Shown: piece by piece, positions 25,133 to 34,579 of the stretch
Layout of the letters: the number at the start of each line of letters is the position of its first letter
Numbering within the stretch: position 1 is the stretch's first letter
From: Paenibacillus cellulosilyticus
GTDB lineage: Bacteria; Bacillota; Bacilli; Paenibacillales; Paenibacillaceae
NCBI RefSeq assembly: GCF_003182255.1
Contig: NZ_QGTQ01000004.1
Span: 116,439-180,438, forward strand
Reading direction: 5' to 3'
DNA: 64,000 nucleotides
Made by a program: the position numbers and the translations under genes
Notes under the pieces: generated by a model
Database searches by the model: none
What the model was told of the DNA's origin: nothing
Seen by the model: the letters and a program-made list of their open reading frames with translations, nothing else

Positions 25133-25507
25133 TTAATGTGTAGTTGAGCTGCTGCCCATATTGATTGCACTGCTTCCATTACTGTCGCTTGAAGCCGATC
25201 TCATAATGGCCTCGGTCTCCCGCTTCACCTCAGGGTCACTCTCAATGAGCGCGCCGATTTGCTGCCATGCGGCGGCGGAGTTGCCGGCGGAAGCGGCTGA
25301 CCGCTTTGGGGTAACATCAGCTGCCTCCTTGGTCCATGAGCGGAATTTGCGCTGCACGACTCGTCCGATCAACTTGTTCTTCGCCGATGACATCATCTCG
25401 CCCGTAGCATCAACAGCCCATGCAGCCATTCCTGGACGTTTGCGGGAAGCATATAAGGCTGCGGCCATACCGAGCAAGCCGCCGATAATAAATCCACTCA
25501 TTCTCAC
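25133..25507 (-). CDS. Small protein with N-terminal membrane segment
   Basis: Not recognised. The 124-residue protein has a hydrophobic glycine-rich start (MRMSGFIIGGLLGMAAALYA), followed by a basic region and a serine/alanine-rich tail. The beginning resembles YtxH/glycine-zipper anchors. It is transcribed away from the deacetylase at 25697, so the 189 bases between them should hold divergent promoters. It ends with its own terminator. Confidence 0.65.
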   Translation of the reverse strand: MRMSGFIIGGLLGMAAALYASRKRPGMAAWAVDATGEMMSSAKNKLIGRVVQRKFRSWTKEAADVTPKRSAASAGNSAAAWQQIGALIESDPEVKRETEAIMRSASSDSNGSSAINMGSSSTTH

Positions 25508-25696
25508 CCTAGAATCGACTCCTTCTATTCAATATCCATCACTAAGACGTTCCGTCCTTAGTTTGCACTTCACCCTCATCGATACCCCCGTGAAATACAG
25601 GAAAAAACGCATACGATTGGCTTAGTAAAATATGATACAATGAAGGGCAACGAATTACAGCTCATTCAACACTCATCAGACGGAGGTCCGAACCCC

Positions 25697-26668
25697 ATGA
25701 AACGCATGCTGAAAGCATCTGTTCCGCTCACGCTTGCTCTTGCTCTCGCTGCCTGCGGAGCAGCTGGCAAGAACAACTCAGAGACGGATTCACCACCAGC
25801 CGCCGTACAGCCGTCAGACGCAACCGACAAGCAGTCGGAAGCGACCGTTCCTGACACAACTGCTGCAGCACCGGACTCCACTGGAAGCACGACTACAACG
25901 ACACCACCAGCTGCAGAGACGACTGATCCTGCACCACCTGAGGATACGAAGCCTGTGCAAGCAGAGCAAACGAAGCTGTATAAAATGAGCAAAGTATACC
26001 GATTCGTTCCCATCGACAAAACAACCACAACGGATAAGGTTGTGCTTCTAACGTTTGACGATGGTCCGAAAGACGAGAAGCAGGTCACAGAGATGCTCGA
26101 TATTCTCGATAAACATAAAGCCAAAGCGATCTTCTTCGTAAACGGGTATCGTGTGAAGGTGCATCCTGAGCTCGTCAAGCTCATTCACGATCGCGGACAA
26201 ACGGTGGGCAACCATTCGTGGGATCATATTGATTTGAAGAAAGAAAGCAAGGAGTCGATTGAGAAGCAAATCGGAGATGTCAGCAAACAAGTTGAGGATA
26301 TTATCGGGGAAGCGCCAAAATTTTTCCGTCCCCCCTTCGGTTCTGGCAACGACAATGTCCGTACCTACGTCAAGGATAACGGCATGCTGTACATGACTTG
26401 GTCGAACGGCTCCTTGGATTGGGATACGAAAAATAAAAACAAGCCGGACGCAGTCATTGCCAACGTGCTAGAGCAGCTGCACCCTGGCGCGAACATTCTC
26501 ATGCACGAGCTTCCTTGGACCATCGAGGCACTTGATGAACTGCTAACGAAGCTGGAAGCTAAAGGATATGGCTTCATTGATCCGGCTACTATTGAAACAG
26601 ATCCCGATGCTGCAGCAACGACAACTGCCGCTAAGGACGGAGCCGCAACTGCATCAACAGTGAAATAA
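25697..26668 (+). CDS. Polysaccharide deacetylase lipoprotein (NodB family)
   Basis: A 323-residue lipoprotein with a lipobox LAACG near residue 20, a long Thr/Pro/Ala-rich linker (about 23-95), and a NodB deacetylase domain. Motif 1 is LTFDDGP, motif 2 is NHSWDH (two metal-binding histidines) and motif 3 is RPPFGSG. These remove acetyl groups from N-acetylated glycans, probably peptidoglycan or chitin-like sugars; the substrate is not evident. The C-terminal tail is Ala/Thr-rich. ATG at 25697 is chosen for CGGAGGT about 9 bases upstream and for the signal peptide; the longer frame has 19 extra polar residues. Confidence 0.9.
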   Translation: MKRMLKASVPLTLALALAACGAAGKNNSETDSPPAAVQPSDATDKQSEATVPDTTAAAPDSTGSTTTTTPPAAETTDPAPPEDTKPVQAEQTKLYKMSKVYRFVPIDKTTTTDKVVLLTFDDGPKDEKQVTEMLDILDKHKAKAIFFVNGYRVKVHPELVKLIHDRGQTVGNHSWDHIDLKKESKESIEKQIGDVSKQVEDIIGEAPKFFRPPFGSGNDNVRTYVKDNGMLYMTWSNGSLDWDTKNKNKPDAVIANVLEQLHPGANILMHELPWTIEALDELLTKLEAKGYGFIDPATIETDPDAAATTTAAKDGAATASTVK

Positions 26669-26680
26669 AGCTATATAATA

Positions 26681-26707
26681 AAAAAAGACCTAGCCCAAAT
26701 GGCTAGG
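26681..26707 (-). terminator. Terminator overlapping end of 78-residue gene
   Basis: Minus strand: CCTAGCC/GGCTAGG with a 5-base loop and TCTTTTTT. The stop codon of the gene at 26703 lies inside the stem. Confidence 0.85.
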
Positions 26708-26939
26708 ACGGTGAGTTCGACTGCTTGCCAAACCAGAACAATGTAACGATGAGAATCATCAAAATAAAAATAAGAGCATTATAAAATATTTGAGCGGTCT
26801 GCTGCTTATTAGACGGATGTTGCTTTCGTCTAGGCGGCAGGCCGTTTTCGTCTTCCTCTATGTGAGTCTCCTCGTTAGGCTCTTGCTGCCTCAAGTTGGC
26901 TCGAGCTCGCCTCGAACCGTATTTTTCCATCCTGCTCAT
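26703..26939 (-). CDS. Small tail-anchored protein
   Basis: Not recognised. The 78-residue protein has about 48 charged residues with RRARANLRQQ and a PPRRKQ segment, then a C-terminal transmembrane segment (about 51-70), so it is probably tail-anchored. Its ATG overlaps the stop of the CPBP protease gene as ATGA, so they are translationally coupled. It stands where Bacillus subtilis has ypbE, but sequence likeness is not clear. Confidence 0.65.
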   Translation of the reverse strand: MSRMEKYGSRRARANLRQQEPNEETHIEEDENGLPPRRKQHPSNKQQTAQIFYNALIFILMILIVTLFWFGKQSNSPS

Positions 26940-27535
26940 GCCTCATCGTACCTCCGAAAGCGAATAATGAGCCCCATAACTGTGTCGACTAGAAAATGTG
27001 TAAGAATCGGTGCCCATAATGTCCCGCTCTGGATGTAAATCCAACCCAGACCATAGCTAATTGAGAAAACGAGTCCTGTTGGGATCCAATGACGTAAATA
27101 GCGAACATGTATCGCTGCGAAAATAATACTTACCCAGTAGGGACCAAACGTTTGCTGCATCGCGCCTCTGAAAAGCATCTCCTCACAAATTGCAACGACA
27201 AGAGATATCAATACAATATGCCATACCGGACGCTTCCTAAACAAGCGCTCATTTATGCCGCCATCATCGTTCGCCTGTTCAGGAACAAACCTGCTAATCA
27301 GTACGTCTACCGCGATGACAACTGCTGTCAAACCGACTCCATACATCCAGAAATTTGATTGCGCCGGAAATTCTAATAAACGAAATGGGTTGCGATGCTG
27401 AAATAATAACCACACAATACCGATAATAAGAGTAAGTAATTGCGTAGCATACAAGTTTATTAACAAAACTTTGTCATCGATTTGGTCCACAGACACCTGG
27501 CGAAGCTTAATTTTTTTGATGTCAATTTTTTTCAT
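26936..27535 (-). CDS. ypbD: CPBP-family intramembrane protease (YpbD-like)
   Basis: A 199-residue membrane protein with about five hydrophobic segments and the CPBP/CAAX motifs EEMLFRGA, FAAIHVRY and HFLVDTVMG, whose Glu and His residues bind metal in related proteases. Members include CAAX processing enzymes and bacteriocin-immunity proteins; the substrate here is unknown. It matches ypbD of Bacillus subtilis by place (mecA side). ATG at 27535. Confidence 0.85.
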   Translation of the reverse strand: MKKIDIKKIKLRQVSVDQIDDKVLLINLYATQLLTLIIGIVWLLFQHRNPFRLLEFPAQSNFWMYGVGLTAVVIAVDVLISRFVPEQANDDGGINERLFRKRPVWHIVLISLVVAICEEMLFRGAMQQTFGPYWVSIIFAAIHVRYLRHWIPTGLVFSISYGLGWIYIQSGTLWAPILTHFLVDTVMGLIIRFRRYDEA

Positions 27536-27685
27536 AACTAACCGCCTGTTCTGTAAACGTTGTATTCCCTTTTTTCCTTTAATCGCCTATACTAATACCA
27601 CATTCGCTTTCTTTCATCAAAATTCGATTAATTAATACATAAATTTTACATAAATTATACCATACTGTGAAGGGGATTTATCCGA

Positions 27686-28603
27686 ATGAATAAAAGCTTG
27701 TCCCGTTCTGAAATGCTTATTAGCCTAGGATTTCTTTTCATGTTGATATGCGCTGTAGGTGCTTTCTTCTTCGGCGTAGAAGTGGGTAAGAATCGAACGA
27801 CAACGCAACTGGAAGCCAGTAAAGAGTCCACAGACAAGAAAACCGTCTCCGGTACACTGCAGCAGCAGGATCTCGTTTCGTATTATCACACTGTATTTAT
27901 GCCATTCCGAGAATTTCAAAACGAGTGGATCAACGTAGTCGAGAACGCGAATACAAAGCAAACGACCGATCTTCCAACTGAATTGAAACGACTTGCTTCT
28001 ATGTCACAAAAAACATTCAATCAAATCTCTGCTGTCAGCATGCCGATTTCTACACCGCTTGAGCAATCTCAACAGCAGCTGCTGAAAAGCATCGCTTCGT
28101 TCCAAACCGTGTCCAAGCGACTGTCGACCAGCAAAGACGCTCAATCTGTTGCACAAGTGCTCACAGCGATGCATAAGGATGCCGATTATAAAGCAGCAGT
28201 CGCTAAGTCTCTGCAAGGTCAGCAATCTTATTACAGTGCTATGGTTCAATGGGCAAGGACGATCAATCCTGATATCCCGCAAGCCAAAGGTTTGCCAGAT
28301 ACGATGAACGTATCATACTGGAACTCGCTTCCTCTAATCGTAAAAAACAAACTGAGTGCTGACCTGATCGCAGCTAGCGGTTCAGTTGTGAACTACTACC
28401 CGCAGGACCTGACTAGCCGTATTGATGAATTCATTAGCTCTGGACAAGCAAAGAAGCTAAAATATGATCTTGTTGGTCCAATTACGGAACTGTTGATCGA
28501 TACTCGTGCGGTTCGCAGCGGTGACTTCAAGAGCAGCATGGTTAGCCAATATTCCAAGCAGCTGCTGCCGCAGCTGCCATTCTTCCTTACAGATGAAGCT
28601 TAG
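27686..28603 (+). CDS. Hypothetical membrane-anchored protein
   Basis: Not recognised. The 305-residue protein has an N-terminal anchor (about residues 10-31) and an external helical domain rich in Gln, Ser and Lys, with a repeated pattern of about 100-residue helical halves; WNSLPLIVKNKLS and YYPQDLTSRI are the most distinctive segments. No cysteines and no catalytic motif are seen. ATG at 27686 follows AGGGG. It ends 18 bases before the converging rhodanese gene. Confidence 0.65.
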   Translation: MNKSLSRSEMLISLGFLFMLICAVGAFFFGVEVGKNRTTTQLEASKESTDKKTVSGTLQQQDLVSYYHTVFMPFREFQNEWINVVENANTKQTTDLPTELKRLASMSQKTFNQISAVSMPISTPLEQSQQQLLKSIASFQTVSKRLSTSKDAQSVAQVLTAMHKDADYKAAVAKSLQGQQSYYSAMVQWARTINPDIPQAKGLPDTMNVSYWNSLPLIVKNKLSADLIAASGSVVNYYPQDLTSRIDEFISSGQAKKLKYDLVGPITELLIDTRAVRSGDFKSSMVSQYSKQLLPQLPFFLTDEA

Positions 28604-28621
28604 CGTCGAATTGGATCGATG

Positions 28622-28948
28622 TCAGTCGTATTGAAATCCTTTAAGTTCAGCAACGGCTGCGATGCCTCCTACTATATTGTGGAGCGTGTCGTAGCCGTTT
28701 TCTTGCATATAACGGCATACAGCCACACTACGAACACCGTGTGCGCATAATATGTACCATGGCTCTGATTTCGCTAAAGAAGCAAGCTGATCCGGAAAGA
28801 TGCTCATCGGAATGTGCGTTGTTCCATCGAGCCGGTAATAGTCCCACTCATGATGCTCCCGAACATCGATGATTTGATCAGGCTTGAGCGAACCGTCGGC
28901 AAGCAGCTTCAGAAGCGCATGGGCGTCTATATTTTCCCATTGGTTCAC
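28622..28948 (-). CDS. Rhodanese-like sulfurtransferase
   Basis: A single-domain rhodanese of 108 residues. The active-site loop is CAHGVRS with the sulfur-carrying cysteine, and the upstream PDQIIDVREHHEWDYYRL gives the characteristic DVR-E-W core. It can carry sulfur between partners; no partner is identified. It is divergent from serA, and the long serA leader lies between them. Confidence 0.9.
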   Translation of the reverse strand: MNQWENIDAHALLKLLADGSLKPDQIIDVREHHEWDYYRLDGTTHIPMSIFPDQLASLAKSEPWYILCAHGVRSVAVCRYMQENGYDTLHNIVGGIAAVAELKGFQYD

Positions 28949-29337
28949 AGCGTTTCCCCTCCCTATGACATTGAATGAATCATATCGGAAAATTCACAGA
29001 TCGGCAAGTTTCGGCATTGCATTCCACTTGTCAACTGCTCTAAAATAGTAAATGTCAATTACGAAAATGACGAATGCACAACTGATTTTGATTTGGACAT
29101 GCTTCCGTCCCGCTGCTGCATTATCGTATCGGGTTATGTTTTTTACCGCATAAGAATGAATATGTTTTCGTTTCAGGAAACATGGATCAACTATTCTTCT
29201 TGTCGGAAAAACTACCTTTGTTCGAATCCACCCATTCGCCATCACTGATTTTTAGTCGAATGACTCCTTACATGGAGTTTTTCCTACATATTTATCGCAA
29301 CACCATTCTTTACAATCAGACAGGAGGCAATTTCCAC
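28949..29337. other. serA upstream region
   Basis: 389 bases without a convincing gene. A sigma-A-like promoter is proposed at 29017-29046, which would give serA a leader of nearly 290 bases. I found no T-box core or other riboswitch signature, so the leader is unexplained. Confidence 0.6.
29017..29046 (+). promoter_or_regulatory. Candidate promoter of serA
   Basis: TTGCAT (29017-29022), 18-base spacer, TAAAAT (29041-29046). Confidence 0.4.
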
Positions 29338-30927
29338 ATGTTTAAAGTGTTAGTATCGGATCCAATCAGTGACCTCGGCATTCAGAAGCTTGTAGATGCC
29401 GCAGACGTAGCGGTAGACAAAAAACCAGGTTTGAGCGAAGATGAGCTCGTTGCTATCATTGGCGAATACGATGCCCTTCTCGTTCGCAGCCAAACGCGTG
29501 TAACTCCGCGTATCATGGAAGCAGGCAAGAAATTGAAGGTTGTCGGCCGCGCAGGCGTTGGCGTTGACAACATCGATCTGGAAGCAGCTACACAACGCGG
29601 TATTATCGTTATCAATGCACCCGACGGTAACACGATTACGACTTGTGAGCACACGTTCGCAATGATGATGGCTGTAGCACGTCACATTCCACAAGCTTAC
29701 CTGAAAACGGTTGGCGGCGTATGGGATCGCAAATCGTTCCTCGGCGTTGAGCTTCGCAACAAAGTGCTGGGCGTTATGGGCATGGGCCGTATCGGCAGCG
29801 AAGTTGCAAAACGCGCGAAAGCATTCGGCATGGAAATTCTCGGATATGACCCGTTCCTGACGGAAGAGCGCGCTGAGAAAATGGGCATTAAGCTTGCATC
29901 GGTAGACGATATCATCCGCAACGCTGACTTCATGACGGTTCACACGCCGCTGACGCCAGAAACGCGCCACATGATCTCGCGCAAGCAATTCGAAGTCATG
30001 AAGCCTGGCATGCGTATCGTAAACTGCGCACGCGGTGGCATCATCGATGAGCTAGCTCTCGTTGAAGCAATCGATCAAGGTATCGTTGCAGGCGCAGCGT
30101 TCGACGTATTCGAAGTTGAGCCACCGGCAGAAGATCACCCATTCCTGACAAACCCTAAAATCATCGTAACGCCTCACCTTGGCGCTTCGACGGTCGAAGC
30201 ACAAGAGAACGTTGCAATCGACGTTTCGGAACAAGTACTCCACATTCTGCGCGACGAGCCGTTCATCAACGCGGTGAACATGCCTCCAATCCCTGCGAAC
30301 GTTCGCAGCGTACTACAGCCTTACTTCCCGCTCGGCGAGAAGCTCGGCAGCTTCATTGCGCAGTTGACGGCTGGCGCAGTAAAAGAGATTGTCATAAGCT
30401 ATGCAGGCGATCTGGCTGATGTTGATACGCAGCCGCTTAATCGTTACGTCGTTCGCGGTGTGCTTGCTCACCACCTCGGCACAGACCAAGTCAACGTTGT
30501 TAACTCGATGCACCTGGCGAAAGAGCGCAGCGTAAATGTTGTAGTCAACAAATCGAGTGTTGCGAAAGACTTCACGAACCTCGTGACGGTAACCCTTCGC
30601 ACAGAGGAAGCTGAGCGTAAAGTATCTGGAGCACTGATGACAGGCTACGGTCCACGTATCGTTCAAATTGACAGTTATCCTGTTGACGTCGCACCAGAAG
30701 GAAATCTCCTTCTCGTGTCGCATACGGATAAGCCAGGCATTATCGGCAGCGTCGGTACAAAGCTCGGCAACAACGATGTCAACATTGCAACGATGCAAGT
30801 TGGTCGCAAACTTGCCGGCGGCGACGCACTCATGGTGCTCACAGTCGACAAGCAAGTACCAGCATCGGTCATCGATGATATTGTAACACTGCCAGAACTG
30901 CACAAGGCGAAAGTAATCAGCCTGTAA
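29338..30927 (+). CDS. serA: D-3-phosphoglycerate dehydrogenase
   Basis: SerA oxidises 3-phosphoglycerate to begin serine synthesis. The 529-residue protein has the family substrate/NAD domains with VGRAGVGVDNIDLEAA, VMGMGRIGSEVAKRAKAFGM, NCARGGIIDE and PHLGASTVEAQENVA, then an intervening domain (about 315-450) and a C-terminal ACT domain (about 455-529) of the serine-regulated type. It belongs to the long form (about 525 residues). ATG at 29338 is behind CAGGAGG. A strong terminator follows at 30941. Confidence 0.96.
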   Translation: MFKVLVSDPISDLGIQKLVDAADVAVDKKPGLSEDELVAIIGEYDALLVRSQTRVTPRIMEAGKKLKVVGRAGVGVDNIDLEAATQRGIIVINAPDGNTITTCEHTFAMMMAVARHIPQAYLKTVGGVWDRKSFLGVELRNKVLGVMGMGRIGSEVAKRAKAFGMEILGYDPFLTEERAEKMGIKLASVDDIIRNADFMTVHTPLTPETRHMISRKQFEVMKPGMRIVNCARGGIIDELALVEAIDQGIVAGAAFDVFEVEPPAEDHPFLTNPKIIVTPHLGASTVEAQENVAIDVSEQVLHILRDEPFINAVNMPPIPANVRSVLQPYFPLGEKLGSFIAQLTAGAVKEIVISYAGDLADVDTQPLNRYVVRGVLAHHLGTDQVNVVNSMHLAKERSVNVVVNKSSVAKDFTNLVTVTLRTEEAERKVSGALMTGYGPRIVQIDSYPVDVAPEGNLLLVSHTDKPGIIGSVGTKLGNNDVNIATMQVGRKLAGGDALMVLTVDKQVPASVIDDIVTLPELHKAKVISL

Positions 30928-30940
30928 TAGAATAAATCGA

Positions 30941-30978
30941 AAAATCGCCAGAAACGTAATGTTTCTGGCGATTTTTTT
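30941..30978 (+). terminator. Terminator of serA
   Basis: A 15-bp stem AAAATCGCCAGAAAC/GTTTCTGGCGATTTT with a 5-base loop followed by TTT; the A-rich start means it could also work on the other strand. Confidence 0.9.
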
Positions 30979-31076
30979 GTCGATTGTATGAGTACGAGCC
31001 GCTCAATTTACAGAAAATTAACCTTTAATAACGGTATTTGTTCCACGTTGAACAAGATTAACTCCTATCTTCCAAC

Positions 31077-31104
31077 AAAAAAAGCGCTCATTAAGATGAG
31101 CGCT
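31077..31104 (-). terminator. Terminator overlapping resE stop
   Basis: Minus strand: AGCGCTCAT/ATGAGCGCT with a 4-base loop and TTTTTTT. The last codons and stop (31091) of resE lie in the stem. Confidence 0.9.
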
Positions 31105-32569
31105 TTGACAACTGATGATTTAAATCGACAGGCAGCAGAATAGTAAATGTCGTTCCCTTGCCGATCAAGCTGTCCACCTGTATTCGACCATGATGGCCTT
31201 CTACGATGTTTTTGACAATTGCAAGTCCTAAACCAGTACCGCCCGATGAGCCCCGTTTACGCGACTTGTCGGCCTTATAGAATCGTTCGAATATGTACGG
31301 CAGATCATCGGAAGGGATCCCCTCCCCTTCATCCGCGATTCGAAGGACAACATACGCCGGATCCGTCTGTCCCGGATCAGGTACTCCCCAATCTCCTGAC
31401 AGCGATATCGTTGCTCCGCTTGGCGTGTGACGCATTGCGTTATCCAGAAGGTTCGTCAGTACCTGCTCCAGGCGATCCTCGTCAGCAGCCTCTACATTAA
31501 GAGGAGGAGACTCCGGCAACTCGCACGAGAGACGAATGTCTCGATCCTTCGCATAGGCTGCAAACTTACGATGAACACGTCTGACCAGCGAATCAATATC
31601 ACATGGCATAAGCTTAAGCTCGTTATGCCCTGCTTCCATTCGTGCCAGATCAAGCAAGTCCTTCACAAGCCGCCCCATCCTCACCGATTCATCATGAATA
31701 ACTTGGACCAGCTCATCCCGTTCTTCTGGTGAATCTGCGAAGCCATCGAGCAGCGCTTCACTGTAGCCCTGAAGCATTGACAGCGGTGTTCGGATCTCAT
31801 GAGAGACGTTAGCTACGAAATCACGCCGCAGCTTCTCGAGTTTGAATTCTTCGGTTACATCCCGCACCACCGCGACCGCACCACGAACGGAATCATTTGA
31901 TTTGAGCGGCGCCATGACGACCGACCAGACACCGCTGAGAAAGTGAATCTTATCGCTCGTGTCCACACCTTCAGTGATGACGTGGCCAAATAATTCAAAC
32001 AGCGGCTTCGGCACACCTGGACGGGAGATGTTCTCCTCATCCTCCGCCCAATCGAGCGAATTCCAATGTGCCATCAGCTTGTCGCCTGGCGGATTGGACA
32101 TCGTCACATTCCCTTCCGCATCGAAGGTCATGACAGCGTCAGACATACTACGAAGAATACTCGCAAGGTGATTCTTCTCGAGGCTTAAATCCTTAATGAG
32201 CGAATCGAGATCATTAGCCATGCGGTTGAACGCATGAGCCAGATCACCAATCTCGTCCGTCGAACGTATCGGAACACGCGTCTCATAATCGCCACCTGAA
32301 ATCGATGCAGCCGCCTTCTTCATCTCGATAAGCGGCTGCGTGATTTTGGACGATAGGAAGAAAGCAAAGAACGTCGATAACATAAACCCGATTATCCCCG
32401 TTACAATAAACAACACTTTAACCTGATGAGAAGTCGTGTCCTGGAAGTTGATATCGATATATTGAAGAAGGAACATGCCGAGGATGAGCAGAACGACTGC
32501 AACGAGTACGATAATGGTCATCCATAGCTTGCCGACTACACTTCGCAAAAGCCATCCTAACTTCATCAA
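31091..32569 (-). CDS. resE: Sensor histidine kinase ResE
   Basis: ResE phosphorylates ResD in response to oxygen limitation or nitric oxide. The 492-residue protein has TM1 (about 17-38) and TM2 (about 51-73) with only about a dozen residues between them, a HAMP domain, a PAS-like region (about 132-238), the phosphoacceptor NVSHEIRTPLS with His257, and the ATPase motifs NLLDNAMRH and GTGLGLAIVKN. Bacillus subtilis ResE is about 100 residues longer because of an extracytoplasmic domain missing here. The ATG at 32569 directly abuts the resD stop. Confidence 0.92.
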   Translation of the reverse strand: MMKLGWLLRSVVGKLWMTIIVLVAVVLLILGMFLLQYIDINFQDTTSHQVKVLFIVTGIIGFMLSTFFAFFLSSKITQPLIEMKKAAASISGGDYETRVPIRSTDEIGDLAHAFNRMANDLDSLIKDLSLEKNHLASILRSMSDAVMTFDAEGNVTMSNPPGDKLMAHWNSLDWAEDEENISRPGVPKPLFELFGHVITEGVDTSDKIHFLSGVWSVVMAPLKSNDSVRGAVAVVRDVTEEFKLEKLRRDFVANVSHEIRTPLSMLQGYSEALLDGFADSPEERDELVQVIHDESVRMGRLVKDLLDLARMEAGHNELKLMPCDIDSLVRRVHRKFAAYAKDRDIRLSCELPESPPLNVEAADEDRLEQVLTNLLDNAMRHTPSGATISLSGDWGVPDPGQTDPAYVVLRIADEGEGIPSDDLPYIFERFYKADKSRKRGSSGGTGLGLAIVKNIVEGHHGRIQVDSLIGKGTTFTILLPVDLNHQLSKRSS

Positions 32570-33286
32570 TTACTTTGACACCTCTAGCTTGTAGCCAACG
32601 CCCCATACGGTCGTAATCATCGAGGCTGCTTCAACTGACACTTTGTTCAGCTTCTCCCGCAGACGCTTCACATGGGTATCAACGGTGCGCAGATCGCCGA
32701 AGAACTCATAGTTCCAAACGTCCTTCAACAGCTCTTCACGAGAGAACACCTTGTCCGGCGATACAGCCAAGTAGTGCAGCAATTCATATTCCTTCGGCGT
32801 CAAGCTGACCTCTTGTCCACCAGCCATGACACGATGCGCATCATGCTCAATGATGAGATGCGGCAGCACGATGTTGTTGCTCGAATTCGATTCCTTCGTC
32901 AAGAAGGCAGTAGCTGACGAGCGGCGAAGAATGGCCTTCACACGGTAGATGACTTCGCGTGGGCTGAACGGCTTCACGACATAGTCGTCTGCACCTGCTT
33001 CGAAGCCCTGTACGCGATTCATCTCTTCGCCTTTAGCTGTGAGCATGATGACCGGCGTCGCTTTCACCTGACGCAGTCTGGAGCATACTTCCACACCATC
33101 AATACCTGGAAGCATAACGTCGAGCATGATGAGATCATAATCTTTGCCTGCTGCCATTCGAAGTGCAGTTTCTCCGTCCTCTGCTTCTTCGATTTCGTAT
33201 CCTTCCTTCTCCAAATACATTTTGAGCAGGCGGCGAATACGCTCTTCGTCGTCTACAACTAAAATGCGATGCGCGTAATCTGTCAT
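32570..33286 (-). CDS. resD: Response regulator ResD
   Basis: ResD is an OmpR-family activator of respiration genes, including the res operon in Bacillus subtilis. The 238-residue protein has a receiver domain with acidic pocket VDDEE and phosphorylation site Asp56 in MLDVMLP, and a winged-helix DNA-binding domain with KEYELLHYLA and VDTHVKRLREKL. It follows resC by 33 bases and abuts resE. Confidence 0.94.
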   Translation of the reverse strand: MTDYAHRILVVDDEERIRRLLKMYLEKEGYEIEEAEDGETALRMAAGKDYDLIMLDVMLPGIDGVEVCSRLRQVKATPVIMLTAKGEEMNRVQGFEAGADDYVVKPFSPREVIYRVKAILRRSSATAFLTKESNSSNNIVLPHLIIEHDAHRVMAGGQEVSLTPKEYELLHYLAVSPDKVFSREELLKDVWNYEFFGDLRTVDTHVKRLREKLNKVSVEAASMITTVWGVGYKLEVSK

Positions 33287-33319
33287 GAAGACACAGCCCC
33301 TTTATCGTTTAGTAAATGG

Positions 33320-34579
33320 TTAAACACCTGCATACGAGTGTAAGCCTGCGATGATGAGGTTTACGCCAATTAGCGTGAACCAAACGATGACGAAGCCAAT
33401 AACGGCCAGCCATGCGGAGCGATGACCTTGCCAGCCGCGTGATAGACGGAAGTGCAAGTATACGCTGTAGTACAACCAAGTAATAAGCGCCCATACTTCC
33501 TTCGGATCCCAGCCCCAGAACCGGCCCCATGCCTCGTTCGCCCAGATCATCGCGAAGATGAGTGCACCGAGCGTAAAGACTGGGAAGCCGATTGCAATAG
33601 CACGATAGCTGATCTCGTCCAAGTCGCTTGGCTTAACGCCATCCATCAACGGATGGATCACCGCGCCGAGCGGTTTGCGGAACAACAGTCGGAGCAACCC
33701 GTAAAGGACAGTACCCGCGATGATGGACCAGATGACTGTATTAAGCTTCCGTCCAGCGTTGATACCATTCATCCAAGACGGTGTCTCGAACCAAGGCTTG
33801 TTCATGCCGAGGAACGAATCAACGGATACAACTTGGCTATTATAAGGCTTGAAGATAGGCGGCAAATCGTACTGCACCTGCTCAACCGTAGTAATCGTCT
33901 GACCTGATGTGTCAACCGTTACATTCTCTTGTGTGAAATGCGCTTCGTAGCCCGCGCCGCGGAACGAAAATACGATTGCGATAAAGCCGATTACGACGAC
34001 AATAACATAAAGCGTGAACTCGACCCAACGCTGCTCTTTGCGTGCTTTAGCATCCTTACGAGTATAATCGACCACACGAAGCAAATACATAAGTCCAGCT
34101 GCAAAACCGACCGCGAAGAACGCTTCTCCGAGAGCTGCTGTCGTAACGTGGATTTTGAGCCAGTACGAGTTAAGCGATGGGATGAGCGGCTGCACATCCT
34201 TCGGGAATACTGAAGCGTAAGCAACGATAATAACAGCAAGCGGCGTTGCGAACATACCAAGCAAAGGCTTGCGGTAAATCAAATAAATAATCGTAAAGGC
34301 GATCATGATCGCCATCGCAAGGAACGACATAAACTCGTACATATTACTTGTTGGAATCTGACCGCTTCCATACCAACGTGTGAAGAAGAAGGTCAAGTGG
34401 CCAACAAGGCCTGCCGACGAGGTAATGAAGGCAATACGGCCCCAACGTTCCGTATGATTCTTCGACTCCCGATTGCTCCAGCGCTGGCCTGCAATGGCGA
34501 TCACATAGAACATAAACGCGAAACAGTATAAGGCGAATGCCACTAAGTATGCATGTCCGCTAAAATCTACCCAACTCAC
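33320..34579 (-). CDS. resC: Cytochrome c biogenesis protein ResC (CcsA family)
   Basis: ResC with ResB forms the system II haem-export and ligation complex in the membrane. The 419-residue protein has about eight transmembrane segments and the WWD haem-handling motif, AWGRFWGWDPKEVWALITW, near the C-terminus, with conserved histidines in the flanking loops. Its ATG overlaps the resB stop by 4 bases. Confidence 0.94.
   Translation of the reverse strand: MSWVDFSGHAYLVAFALYCFAFMFYVIAIAGQRWSNRESKNHTERWGRIAFITSSAGLVGHLTFFFTRWYGSGQIPTSNMYEFMSFLAMAIMIAFTIIYLIYRKPLLGMFATPLAVIIVAYASVFPKDVQPLIPSLNSYWLKIHVTTAALGEAFFAVGFAAGLMYLLRVVDYTRKDAKARKEQRWVEFTLYVIVVVIGFIAIVFSFRGAGYEAHFTQENVTVDTSGQTITTVEQVQYDLPPIFKPYNSQVVSVDSFLGMNKPWFETPSWMNGINAGRKLNTVIWSIIAGTVLYGLLRLLFRKPLGAVIHPLMDGVKPSDLDEISYRAIAIGFPVFTLGALIFAMIWANEAWGRFWGWDPKEVWALITWLYYSVYLHFRLSRGWQGHRSAWLAVIGFVIVWFTLIGVNLIIAGLHSYAGV

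Noticed and set aside
28994..29245. Possible 83-residue gene upstream of serA on the minus strand
   Set aside because: No ribosome binding site and no sensible domain; it also crosses the likely serA promoter.
28949..29337. T-box leader in front of serA
   Set aside because: The conserved T-box core and a terminator/antiterminator pair are not present.
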